Of a stretch of DNA of 64,000 nt, positions 32,644 through 42,535 are shown in pieces (the stretch's first letter is position 1; every line of letters starts with the position of its first letter). A program made the position numbers and the translations under genes. Source of the stretch: an uncultured Veillonella sp. (GTDB taxonomy: Bacteria; Bacillota; Negativicutes; Veillonellales; Veillonellaceae); NCBI RefSeq assembly GCF_900545795.1, contig NZ_URAR01000007.1, positions 43,579-107,578 of the forward strand, in the 5' to 3' direction. The notes below the pieces were generated by a model. The model made no database searches, had not been told where the DNA came from, and worked only from the letters and a program-made list of their open reading frames with translations.

Positions 32644-34974
32644 ATGGCAAGAATAGCACAAGTAGTAAAAAATATTATTGATGGTGTCTCACAACAGCCT
32701 GCTATCTTGCGACATGTGGAGCAACTAGAGGAACAAATCAATGGGTTTTCTACAGAAGCAGATGGTTTACAAAAGAGACCACCAACATTACATGTGAATA
32801 CCTTAAGTCTAAATACAACACGACGTCCTAAAATACATATGATAGACCGTGATGAAACTGAAAAATATATTTTAGCTTTTGATGGGGATACTGTTAAAGT
32901 ATGGGACGTTAACGGTAATCAGAAAGAGGTAACAATAGACAATGCTAATTATCTAAAGACTAATAACCCACTAGAAGATATTAAAGTTATTACTATTGCA
33001 GACCATACGTTTATTGTTAATAAAAAAATTAAGACAGCCATGAACAATGGTAAGAAGTCTGATAGTGGACATAATACAGGTGCTACTGTTTATGTAAAGA
33101 GTGGGCAATATGGTAGACAGTATGAAGTTATTATTGCCGACCAAGTGGTAGCAAGCTACACAACTCCTGATGGTAGTAAGCCTGAACATACGAATGCAAT
33201 TGGCACAAATCAGATTGCTCAAGAGTTAGTTAATCAGATTATGGCTAAAGGATTTACAGTCCATCATGCAGGGGCAGAAAGTTGGTTTGTCGTATGGAAT
33301 ATGGGCGGTAAAAAGATACGTGTACGTGATGGTTTTAATAGTCAAGCAATCAGTGCCTTCAAGCAGGAAGTACAAAAGTTTACTGATTTACCACGCAACC
33401 ATATCAATGGGTATATCGTAAAAGTCTATGGTGAGAACAACTCAGATGACGACTATTATTTACGATATGACGAATCTAAACTATTGTGGACTGAGTGTCC
33501 TGCTCCTAATATTCTTGTCTCATTCAATTACCAAACGTTACCCCACAAGTTAGTACGACAAGCTGATGGGACTTTTAAATTTACATGGATTGAGTGGGCT
33601 AATAGAGAAACAGGAGACGACGACAGCAATCCAATTCCTTCCTTTATTGGCAACTCTATAAATGACATTTTCTCCTACAGAAATCGCTTAGGTCTAATCT
33701 CAGGAGAATCAGTGAACTTGTCTAAGAGTGGTGACTATTGGAACTATTGGATAGACAGTGCGACATCAATTATTGATAGTGACCCTATCGACCTCAATGT
33801 GTCTCACAATAGATTTTCTGAGTTGTTCAGTGCGATACCTTTTAATCAAGACCTGTATCTATTCTCTAAACAGACACAATTCCTATTGACCTCAGATAGT
33901 GCTTTGTCTCCTAAATCGGCACAGCTAAAGCAGGTGACAGAGTTCGCTAGTGATACTAATGTTAAACCAATTGGTGTTGGTCGAAACCTTTACTTTACCG
34001 TTAAGAGAAGTAACTATACATCAGTCAGAGAATACTATGCAGTTTATGATGGGAATAATAGTAAGGACAGTATGAATATTACAGCTCATATTCCTAACTA
34101 TATCAAGAACAATGTATACGCATTGATAGCTTGTGAATCTGAAAACTTAATCATGGCTTTGTCTAGTGGAGCTACCGACACAATTTATGTCTACAAATAT
34201 CTTTTTGCCAATGAACAAAAGGTACAGGCTAGTTGGTCTCAGTGGAAGTTCAGTGGTGAAATCATAGGTGCAGATTTTATTGGTAGTACTCTTTACATTG
34301 TTATAAAAAGGAATGGCAATATCTACCTTGAGAAAATCATCATAAACTTTAACACTAAGGATTTTTCAAATGAACCTTATAGATGTCTTATTGATAGAAA
34401 GCAAGTTGTTACTCTTGCAGGTACTTATGATGACTACTTGTCACTCTATAAGTGGGACGCTAAGTATCATTTTAAGGATACTAAAGACAAGAAGTACTTC
34501 ATGGTCTTATCTGATGGTCGCTCCTTTGAGAGCAACGAAGAAGGGTGGATTGAGTGTACCAATACAGAGAACTTAAGTGGACAGAAGGTAATTGTTGGCG
34601 TGGCATATGATATGCAGGTTGATTTGTCGACACTCTATGTTAAACAAGCAGATGAACGTGGCACTCAACCATTGAGTACATATAGGACAATCCTTCAGGA
34701 CATTGAACTACAGTATGCCGACAGTGGTGAATTTGTCGTTCATGTGTTGGCTACAGGTAAGCCTGATAGAAACTATAAGTTCACTAGTCGAATCTTAGGT
34801 AAAGAAGACAACAAGTTAGGAAGCCATCCTATTACTACAGGAAAATTCAGAGTGCCTATCCATGGTACTAATACAGATACAAAAATTAGAATTAAGAACA
34901 ACAGCCCACTTCCAAGTAATTTTGTGGGGTATGTATGGAAGGGCAATGTTTCAATTAGGTCTAAACAAATTTAA
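32644..34974 (+). CDS. Tail tubular protein B (nozzle), T7 gp12-like
   Basis: A 776-residue protein (T7 gp12: 794) forming the tail nozzle. The N-terminal VKNIIDGVSQQPAILRHVEQ is a classical T7 gp12 opening (a GVSQQP motif); further beta-rich segments including FSYRNRLGLISGESVNLS follow. It begins four bases after gp11. Confidence 0.94.
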   Translation: MARIAQVVKNIIDGVSQQPAILRHVEQLEEQINGFSTEADGLQKRPPTLHVNTLSLNTTRRPKIHMIDRDETEKYILAFDGDTVKVWDVNGNQKEVTIDNANYLKTNNPLEDIKVITIADHTFIVNKKIKTAMNNGKKSDSGHNTGATVYVKSGQYGRQYEVIIADQVVASYTTPDGSKPEHTNAIGTNQIAQELVNQIMAKGFTVHHAGAESWFVVWNMGGKKIRVRDGFNSQAISAFKQEVQKFTDLPRNHINGYIVKVYGENNSDDDYYLRYDESKLLWTECPAPNILVSFNYQTLPHKLVRQADGTFKFTWIEWANRETGDDDSNPIPSFIGNSINDIFSYRNRLGLISGESVNLSKSGDYWNYWIDSATSIIDSDPIDLNVSHNRFSELFSAIPFNQDLYLFSKQTQFLLTSDSALSPKSAQLKQVTEFASDTNVKPIGVGRNLYFTVKRSNYTSVREYYAVYDGNNSKDSMNITAHIPNYIKNNVYALIACESENLIMALSSGATDTIYVYKYLFANEQKVQASWSQWKFSGEIIGADFIGSTLYIVIKRNGNIYLEKIIINFNTKDFSNEPYRCLIDRKQVVTLAGTYDDYLSLYKWDAKYHFKDTKDKKYFMVLSDGRSFESNEEGWIECTNTENLSGQKVIVGVAYDMQVDLSTLYVKQADERGTQPLSTYRTILQDIELQYADSGEFVVHVLATGKPDRNYKFTSRILGKEDNKLGSHPITTGKFRVPIHGTNTDTKIRIKNNSPLPSNFVGYVWKGNVSIRSKQI

Positions 34975-34990
34975 TGAAAGGAGTTAACGT

Positions 34991-35659
34991 ATGGATTGGC
35001 TAGGACTAGGCTTAGGTCTACTAGGAAGTTTTTCGTCACATAAGGCTCAACGACAAGAAGCGATTGCTCAAGGTCGACAAATGGCTGAACAGGCGACAAA
35101 TGCTATCACGACCATGAACTATGCTTTTCAAAACTATGAACAAGAGCGTAGAGACGCCTTTGAGAGTGCAGTGGCTAACCTTGAGAGAATCCAATTGAAC
35201 TCTAAGGGCTTGCAAGGAAGTGTCGACAATGCAGTGTCTGAAGAATTAGGCGATAGTAAAACAGGGCGACTAATCAGTAGAGCTACTCATGCAGAAACCT
35301 TAAGAGCGTCATTGAGTGAGAAAGACAATTATGTCCGTAAGAGTAACGAAGTTGACTTGAACAAGGAACAGCAACTAGTTAGTACTAAAGCGTACACTTC
35401 AGGATTACACCCACCGAAGCTACCAAGTAAGACAAGTATGTTCTTAGATATGGCTCAAGTTGGTCTTAACTTCTACTCACAACATAGAGCTACTGAAGCA
35501 TTCAAGCAGTCTCACTATGGGCAAACCGCTAAGAGAAATAGTCGAGTGGTTACCTATGGTAAAGACCCTAATGCAGGTAGAATTTCAGTCGTTCGTAGAG
35601 ATAATGTTACATATGGTCAAGACCCTAACGCAGGGCGAATAAAGGTGGTGAGACGATAA
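34991..35659 (+). CDS. Internal virion protein, T7 gp14-like
   Basis: A 222-residue protein (T7 gp14: 196). The N-terminal hydrophobic stretch WLGLGLGLLGSFSS is followed by a long helical Gln/Ala-rich region, as in T7, where gp14 is ejected to form an outer-membrane pore. The C-terminus has two copies of VTYGxDPNAGRIxVVRR (about residues 188-222), an extension not typical of T7 gp14. ATG behind AAAGGAGTTAACGT. Confidence 0.85.
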   Translation: MDWLGLGLGLLGSFSSHKAQRQEAIAQGRQMAEQATNAITTMNYAFQNYEQERRDAFESAVANLERIQLNSKGLQGSVDNAVSEELGDSKTGRLISRATHAETLRASLSEKDNYVRKSNEVDLNKEQQLVSTKAYTSGLHPPKLPSKTSMFLDMAQVGLNFYSQHRATEAFKQSHYGQTAKRNSRVVTYGKDPNAGRISVVRRDNVTYGQDPNAGRIKVVRR

Positions 35660-37825
35660 TTGGCAAGTAAAGTAGAGAATGCAGTTGGCACAGCTATGCA
35701 GTATATGCCTAATGAAAAGAACGTCTATCAAGGACGACTATTAGGTGTACAGCAGAATTGGAACGTTACAGTTGAACGTGATGATGACTATGGTAATGTT
35801 GCGAAAGCTTTAGGAGCACTAGGGATTGCAGTTGGTAACAATGCACTAGAGAAAGAGAAGCAGGACTATGAAGTGGCACAAGCATTAGCTCCTTCTGTAT
35901 TCTATGAACATGACGCTAAACAAAGACGTACGCTAGACGCAGTGGCAATGTTGGCTAACGTTGGTGGTTATAACTTAGCCGACAATAGATACGCAGTTGG
36001 TGTTATTGATAAATTGCGTGGGCAGTACGTGGCACAGATGGATTATCAGGATTATGTCGAATGGTCTAAAACGCAACCGCTAGCTAAGGACGCTAATGAG
36101 GAAAACGCAAGATACGACAAGTTTATGCGTGAACGTGAAGAAGCATGGACAGCTGAGAATCCTGATGTTATCCAAAATAAATATGCTTATAGTGCAGGTC
36201 GACAAGATAATGCATATGAACGTATCACAAGTAACATTCAAGATTATCACAACAATCGTGAACAGCAGAATCGACAAGATTTCATACTAGGCATGCAGTC
36301 TAAAATTGATAGTCTATCACGTAAGTATGCGTACAAAGACAATATAGACCCTGAAGAATTCCATAAGGAAATGATGGACACAATCACAAGTATGAACATT
36401 GCTCAGTCTAAGCATCCTGAAGATAACGTGTCACTGATTAAATACCTGTATGAATCATTCGCTAAGAACACAGGCAACGCTGAACTGTTAGACAAAATAG
36501 GTGAGTTCCAAGCCTACAATGGAAAACTGATTAAGGACATACTCCACCCAAGTACTTACAAAGAGTTATCCAATGCGTATGCTGATAGAATGATGAATCA
36601 GTTGAAAGTTGGAGATATTCAGTGGGCTGATGGTTTTAAGTCTAGTGTCGCTATTAAAGAAGACTTTGAGAAACTCCAAGAGGATAACCCTGAGTTAGCC
36701 CTTAGACGTGCTCCTGAGTACAACCGTAGGTACTCACAATTGAAAGCTCAAGAGGAAGCTGAGTTGAGACAACAAGCACGTAAAACGAAAGTACTAGGGA
36801 ATGAAGAGATGAGGTCAGGTCGAGCCAACAGTATTATTGATAATTACCTATCAGGCTCACTTACAGGTGTACCTCAAAGTGAGAAAGATTTAGAAGCTAT
36901 GGGGATTACTGTAGACGACTTAACGGTTGCTATGAAGAGTAGAATCGACCAATTAGTTCAAGCAGGTGATGACGCTAACATAGCTAAACTTGCACGCTAT
37001 CCATTGTTCTCTAAACCTGTATCAAGCTACTTTGACCAACATCTAGAGACAGACATCTTGAGAGGTGAGGTAACTCCTGCACTTGAACTTGCAGTCAAAC
37101 TTGCAGGTACTGATGGTAGCTACATAGAGCAAGCCGTTGGTAGTAAGTATGCTGATGACATTTTGTCGTTACGAATTTTGTCTGATACCTTTGGTATGGC
37201 TGAAGGTGTTCGCATGTTCGCTGAGACAAAAAGACGCTTGTCGAATGCTGATGAGAGCCGTTCGATTAATGATGAGTTACGTTACACGAGTGTACCTGAT
37301 TTCTCAGTTTATGATATTGGTAGTGAAAGTGATAGCACTATTAGTTTTAACAGGGACACATTACCATACGCTATGGTCGAACGTGTCGACAAGATTTCAC
37401 AAGTGTTAAGAGCAAGTGGTTATACCGCAGAACAAGCACGAGCAATGTCTATGGAAGCCGTTAAGCAACAATACGTTTCTGTAAATGGAATCCTTATGCC
37501 GTCTACAGATTACCATAAGATTGACACGGCTATACCTCAAGACCAACCAACGAATGTGTCTTTAAGTAACATAGTATACCACTACACAAACCACGGACAA
37601 TACCCTGCTACATGGGTGTCTGATGGCTCACAAGTGTACTTACGTGTTGATGAAAATGGTACATACAAACGTATATTCTTAGACAAAATTATTAATGATA
37701 CTCAGTGGTATGCAGACAATTATAAACCTGCTGATAGCAACGAAGCTGAAAAGAAAGCTCAGGAAGCTAAGCAGGCTAACGAAAGATATATATTAGAAAA
37801 TCCAATGGGGGCTTTAGGTGGATAG
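35660..37825 (+). CDS. Internal virion protein, T7 gp15-like
   Basis: A 721-residue protein (T7 gp15: 747), largely helical, packed inside the head and ejected into the periplasm to build the DNA channel with gp14 and gp16. TTG start directly after the gp14 stop, behind AAGGTGGTGAGACGATAA. There is no catalytic motif, as expected for the family; the assignment rests on size, order and composition. Confidence 0.87.
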   Translation: MASKVENAVGTAMQYMPNEKNVYQGRLLGVQQNWNVTVERDDDYGNVAKALGALGIAVGNNALEKEKQDYEVAQALAPSVFYEHDAKQRRTLDAVAMLANVGGYNLADNRYAVGVIDKLRGQYVAQMDYQDYVEWSKTQPLAKDANEENARYDKFMREREEAWTAENPDVIQNKYAYSAGRQDNAYERITSNIQDYHNNREQQNRQDFILGMQSKIDSLSRKYAYKDNIDPEEFHKEMMDTITSMNIAQSKHPEDNVSLIKYLYESFAKNTGNAELLDKIGEFQAYNGKLIKDILHPSTYKELSNAYADRMMNQLKVGDIQWADGFKSSVAIKEDFEKLQEDNPELALRRAPEYNRRYSQLKAQEEAELRQQARKTKVLGNEEMRSGRANSIIDNYLSGSLTGVPQSEKDLEAMGITVDDLTVAMKSRIDQLVQAGDDANIAKLARYPLFSKPVSSYFDQHLETDILRGEVTPALELAVKLAGTDGSYIEQAVGSKYADDILSLRILSDTFGMAEGVRMFAETKRRLSNADESRSINDELRYTSVPDFSVYDIGSESDSTISFNRDTLPYAMVERVDKISQVLRASGYTAEQARAMSMEAVKQQYVSVNGILMPSTDYHKIDTAIPQDQPTNVSLSNIVYHYTNHGQYPATWVSDGSQVYLRVDENGTYKRIFLDKIINDTQWYADNYKPADSNEAEKKAQEAKQANERYILENPMGALGG

Positions 37826-37837
37826 AAAGGAGACAAA

Positions 37838-40800
37838 ATGGCTGAAGAAAACATGCAGGGGTTTATAGCCGAAGTTGGTAGAATACTACAGACAAAGTAT
37901 GGCAAGTCTAAAACCTTTGCAGACATTGCAGTCGCCCAAATGAATCTAGAGAGTGCTTATGGGACATCTAGATTAATCAGAGAGAACTACAATGCAGGGG
38001 GTCTTACTCAGGTAACCCCAAATGGTGAAGAGAATAAACAACCTGATGGTGACCTTTACTATCGAATCTTTAAGAATCCTGAAGATTATGCAGACGCTTT
38101 AGTTAATGATTTCTTTAACCACTATCCTGAGATATACAATGCACAGACCCCTACAGAGTTCGCTCAAATTGCCCACGCTAACGGCTACTTTCATGATGAC
38201 CTAAATAAGTATATTGGTCTCATAAATAACGCTTATGGAAGCGATTGGGAGAACACTAACTATTATGGTGGGGTCAACCCTCTGTACGTCATGCAGGACG
38301 CTCCTGTATCTCAATATGGTGAAGAAGGATATTTAGATAGAAATTCAGATTGGCAAAACATTGCACGTGGTAATCGTACAGGCTTAGGTGGTTGGACACA
38401 AGAATTTAGTGATAGCTTTATGTCGTCATGGACTAGTAATAGCTTAATTGGTGTCGCACGCAATGCTTTGTATGCAGATAATGTTAAGCCCCTAGGTACG
38501 CCAAAAGAAGACTTAAGTAATCTTGATGATTATACCTTGAAGCAGGCGTTAGCTAACATAGGATTATCAGAGGACGACTACAAGGCTAAACAAGGTAGCC
38601 GATACGAAGCATTTGAAAACCTAAAAGCACAAGCGTTTGATAGAGAGCAACTAGTAGCCTTAGCTAAGTTGAAAGGTGAAGACTTAGACCGTGAAGAACG
38701 AATTGAATCACGTGGCACTACCGCAATGGGAATCTCAGGTACAGTGGCAGGTATGCTTTTAGACCCTATCAATCTTGTCCCTATTTTAGGTCAGGAAGCA
38801 ATAGGGTTAAAACTTGCAGGTAAACTAGGCGGTAAGCTAACAGCAAAACTTGCAACATCTAAAGGAGCTCAGTTAGCTGAAATAGGATTGACTAATGGTT
38901 TAATTAACTTGTCTGATACTCACTTGTCTAACAAAGCTAACTTTAGTACTAACGACAATTATGTGGCGTCATTCTTAATGGGAGCAGGTGCAGGTGCAGG
39001 TTTGTCGTTTCTTCAACGTAAGTTTACTGCCACTCCTAAAGGAGAACCAAAGGGTAAGCACGAGCTTGCCTTTGAAGATGAAGTCGACAAAATGGCTAAA
39101 TCTGCTACCACTAATGGAGCTGAAGTAAAGCCTGCAAAACGACCAAAAGCTAAACCTGTAGAAGAACCTTTAATCAAACTACCTGAAGAACCTAAGCCAC
39201 CTACAGTAGAACCAATGAGTTGGCTACAGAGAGTTGACGATGACCTTGTCGCTCCTGTAACAGCAAGTGTCACTTCAAAAGCTGATATGGTCGACAAAGG
39301 ACTGATTGATGAGTTAAACAGTAGATATGGTCTAAAGCTATCTGATGACTTATCTGCTGATGGTCTTATGAGACACTTATTCAATACTCCTGATGGCATT
39401 TACCTTAAGCCACCTAAACTAGTTAAACTCATGGACGCCTATGGACTTAACACAGTTGAGGACATGGCTAACCAGGCGTTGGCTTACAACAAACATGCTA
39501 AAACAGGAGCTATCAAAGAGTTTTTCGAAGGCATTGTTGGTGGAAAGTTGTCTGATGGACAGTTCAGAGACATTGCACGACACATCAAAGCAGGTGGTAC
39601 TTTTGACAATCTTGAAGTAAAACTTAGTGATGGCAGTGTGTTCTTCAATGGTGCTCATCATTCTCCTGATAGTTTAGTCACTAAGGCACTTGATGATGAC
39701 GCTATGTTCTTGTCTCCTGAAGAGAGTGCTAAGCGAATGCTCAATGAAGAACCTACAGTTAAACCTAAAGAAGAGCCTGAGTTTGACGATGTGTTCGCTG
39801 ATGAGAAGCAAGGGCGTGCTGAGTACAACAAAGGCAACATTGCGAATGAAGACAAGCTACTTAATGAACAACAGCTAACAGGCAATAAGGTGGCACAAGT
39901 AACAGGTAGAGCACTTGAACAAAACAAGTTCATTGGTAACCGTTATGGTGTGTTCATTAACTCTTTGTCGAAAACTATGCAGAAGGTGGCACGTGTCATG
40001 GGTATAGACCCACGATTGCGTGCAAGGAACAACGTAAGTACTCCACCTGTATCTATGATGAAACAGTTGTTTATGAATAAGTACTCTAAGCCACAAGCGG
40101 AATACATGGACGCATTCCGTAAGTGGAGTATTGAGACAGGTAAAATACCACCTACTGATAACTCACGTAGACGTTTTAATGAGGAAGTCAACAAGGTGTA
40201 CGATAGTTTATACAATCCGTACAATGCTGATATGTACACTTCAGACAGCAAGGCGATTAACCAAGCAGTTCAAGCCGTTAGGAACTTCCGTGAGTTAGAC
40301 TTAAAACTCCATAAGATTAACGGTACGTTACCATCAGACTTTCAAGGGGCAGGAGAATTATGGAGACGTGTCGACTATGACAAACAGACACTCTTACGAA
40401 CAGAGTTCGATAGCGACAAAGAGTTCTCTGCATTCATGAGGGAAGTTGCGTCTCAGTCCATAGATTGGGACAAGATGACACCTGAGTTTAAAACGAACTA
40501 TTTGTCTCAACTAGAGATTTCTGATGTCGAAGCTCAAGCAATCATGAGACGTCAAGGGTTAGGCTTTAAGGTTGGTGAAGCATTCAGTGGACAACCTAAT
40601 GGTTTTAAGGATATGGACGAACTTAAGAAGTACGTTGTGAATAACATCATTGCTAATGATGAAGGTATCTTTAAGGACGTTGTGGCAGGTCATTGGGCGG
40701 AACAAGTCACAAGACGACAAGACGACCTCTTAAGTGACATTCACATAGGCTCAGATAGAATGGGATACTATCAGGCACGTATTCCTATGGATACGACAAA

Positions 40801-42535
40801 AGCTTTTACTCTTCCAAGTGGTAAGATATTTACTTTCAATGACAGTCTTAGAAATCAGGACTTGTCGTCAATCATGGCATACGTTGCGAACCGCTCAAGT
40901 GGCACTATGGCACTCAGACGTGTTGGCATTGAGAATCCTGTAACAGACCTCAAGAAAATCTATGAACGAATTGAAGGTGAACTTACTGAAGCAGTTAAGC
41001 AACGTAAGATAACATCTAAGCAGATGACAAGGGAACTTGATGAAGTTAAAGATGTCTTCCATAACGTCAGTGGTGGAGCATTGATATTCCCTGAAGTAAT
41101 TCGACCTCAGACATTTGTCGACCGCCTTAAGAATATCATCTTAACGGAATCATACCGACAAAATGGTATGAACTTTGGTATTAACCAATTGGCAGAAACT
41201 ATAGGTGGCATTAGTGTCGTGGGAGCACGTGCACTTACACACTTTGTTCCTGCACTACATGACTTCATACATAACCTTAAGTATTCTAAAGACTTCAGTG
41301 CGAAGCAGTTGCGTAACTTTAAGGATTACCATTTAGGTCATTCCTTAGCGGAGCATATATGGTTTAACCCTCAAATGAAACGTGATGCATTCCAATTGCA
41401 GGCTGAGAATACAGGCGTTGGTATGAAACTCATGGGTGGCATTGAGAGTGCCGTAGACTTTGGTGCTAAAATCACGTCAACAATCAATCAAATCAGTAAG
41501 ATGACACAAGCAAGTACACGTGGCATTCAAGCAGATGTCTTGCCTGAAATGATGATGTGGGCACGTGGTGAGTACAACAGTGTCTTAAGAACTAACCTGT
41601 TCAGTGAACGACACTTAGCAGAAGCAGGGATTACAGACCCTGATGGCTTTAAGAAAATCTTAAGAGACCGCTTGATGAACTTAGGAGACGAAGAAGACGC
41701 TTTGTCTAAGGCAGTCACTAAGTGGCAAGAGGAAGACATGACAAGCTACAGTAAACTTGAGATGTTCCTTAATCTTGCAAGTGGTCGTGCAGTATTAGAG
41801 CCGACACTATGGAACAACGCTAAACGTATGGACGGCATGGCAGGACTTGTACAAGGTGTCATGTGGCAGTTCAAGAACTTCTCACAGATGGCACTTAACA
41901 GTCATTTAGGACGTGTGCTCAACAATGGGGAACGTGAAGACTTCAATATGTTGATGTCTACAGCGATTGCCAATGGCATGGTATGGGCGACATCAGTCTA
42001 CTTCAACTCTTATAAATACTTTGGAGATGATGAGGAGAAACGTCAGGCTTACATGGAGAAAACTCTTACGCCTGAAAGATTATTGTCTACAGGTCTCTTG
42101 AGAAGTAGCTTATTGAGTGGCATGTCGTTCGCTAATGACGCATACGAGATGTTCGCAGGTGGCACGTCTAGTCGTACTACTGTAGACCGCATGCCTGAAA
42201 GCGACAACATGATGTATAACTTCATTACTCAATTCCCTGCCGTACAGAGTGCTTATCGTGCCTTCAATGGTGTGGCAAGTACGCCTGAAGCTATGGCGAA
42301 CTTGATGTCGAACAAGGAAGCCGACTTTGACCCACTGTTAAGATTATTCCCTCTTGACCGTTACATTCCAATCAAAGGAGCTTTGTCTATCATGGCTGAT
42401 AAAGCCGACATAGAAGCTAGAAAGCGTAAGGAACGTAAACAACGACAAGAGTTATTTAATAAGAAGAAGTTAGAAAAACGAAAGGAACGCAATGGCACAG
42501 TACAAAACGAAAGTATACTTGACCTGCTCAAGTAG
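37838..42535 (+). CDS. Internal virion protein with N-terminal muralytic domain, T7 gp16-like
   Basis: A 1565-residue protein (T7 gp16: 1318), the largest phage gene. The first 130 residues form a peptidoglycan-cleaving domain with AQMNLESAYGTSRLI and YNAGGLTQ; Glu of LESAYG is the likely catalytic residue. This looks closer to a glucosaminidase-type fold than to the T7 transglycosylase, but only an alignment could decide. A hydrophobic stretch (GISGTVAGMLLDPINLVPIL) near residue 300 and a long helical remainder follow. In T7 gp16 spans the inner membrane and pulls DNA in. The 3' end overlaps the tail fibre gene by 44 bases. Confidence 0.9.
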   Translation: MAEENMQGFIAEVGRILQTKYGKSKTFADIAVAQMNLESAYGTSRLIRENYNAGGLTQVTPNGEENKQPDGDLYYRIFKNPEDYADALVNDFFNHYPEIYNAQTPTEFAQIAHANGYFHDDLNKYIGLINNAYGSDWENTNYYGGVNPLYVMQDAPVSQYGEEGYLDRNSDWQNIARGNRTGLGGWTQEFSDSFMSSWTSNSLIGVARNALYADNVKPLGTPKEDLSNLDDYTLKQALANIGLSEDDYKAKQGSRYEAFENLKAQAFDREQLVALAKLKGEDLDREERIESRGTTAMGISGTVAGMLLDPINLVPILGQEAIGLKLAGKLGGKLTAKLATSKGAQLAEIGLTNGLINLSDTHLSNKANFSTNDNYVASFLMGAGAGAGLSFLQRKFTATPKGEPKGKHELAFEDEVDKMAKSATTNGAEVKPAKRPKAKPVEEPLIKLPEEPKPPTVEPMSWLQRVDDDLVAPVTASVTSKADMVDKGLIDELNSRYGLKLSDDLSADGLMRHLFNTPDGIYLKPPKLVKLMDAYGLNTVEDMANQALAYNKHAKTGAIKEFFEGIVGGKLSDGQFRDIARHIKAGGTFDNLEVKLSDGSVFFNGAHHSPDSLVTKALDDDAMFLSPEESAKRMLNEEPTVKPKEEPEFDDVFADEKQGRAEYNKGNIANEDKLLNEQQLTGNKVAQVTGRALEQNKFIGNRYGVFINSLSKTMQKVARVMGIDPRLRARNNVSTPPVSMMKQLFMNKYSKPQAEYMDAFRKWSIETGKIPPTDNSRRRFNEEVNKVYDSLYNPYNADMYTSDSKAINQAVQAVRNFRELDLKLHKINGTLPSDFQGAGELWRRVDYDKQTLLRTEFDSDKEFSAFMREVASQSIDWDKMTPEFKTNYLSQLEISDVEAQAIMRRQGLGFKVGEAFSGQPNGFKDMDELKKYVVNNIIANDEGIFKDVVAGHWAEQVTRRQDDLLSDIHIGSDRMGYYQARIPMDTTKAFTLPSGKIFTFNDSLRNQDLSSIMAYVANRSSGTMALRRVGIENPVTDLKKIYERIEGELTEAVKQRKITSKQMTRELDEVKDVFHNVSGGALIFPEVIRPQTFVDRLKNIILTESYRQNGMNFGINQLAETIGGISVVGARALTHFVPALHDFIHNLKYSKDFSAKQLRNFKDYHLGHSLAEHIWFNPQMKRDAFQLQAENTGVGMKLMGGIESAVDFGAKITSTINQISKMTQASTRGIQADVLPEMMMWARGEYNSVLRTNLFSERHLAEAGITDPDGFKKILRDRLMNLGDEEDALSKAVTKWQEEDMTSYSKLEMFLNLASGRAVLEPTLWNNAKRMDGMAGLVQGVMWQFKNFSQMALNSHLGRVLNNGEREDFNMLMSTAIANGMVWATSVYFNSYKYFGDDEEKRQAYMEKTLTPERLLSTGLLRSSLLSGMSFANDAYEMFAGGTSSRTTVDRMPESDNMMYNFITQFPAVQSAYRAFNGVASTPEAMANLMSNKEADFDPLLRLFPLDRYIPIKGALSIMADKADIEARKRKERKQRQELFNKKKLEKRKERNGTVQNESILDLLK

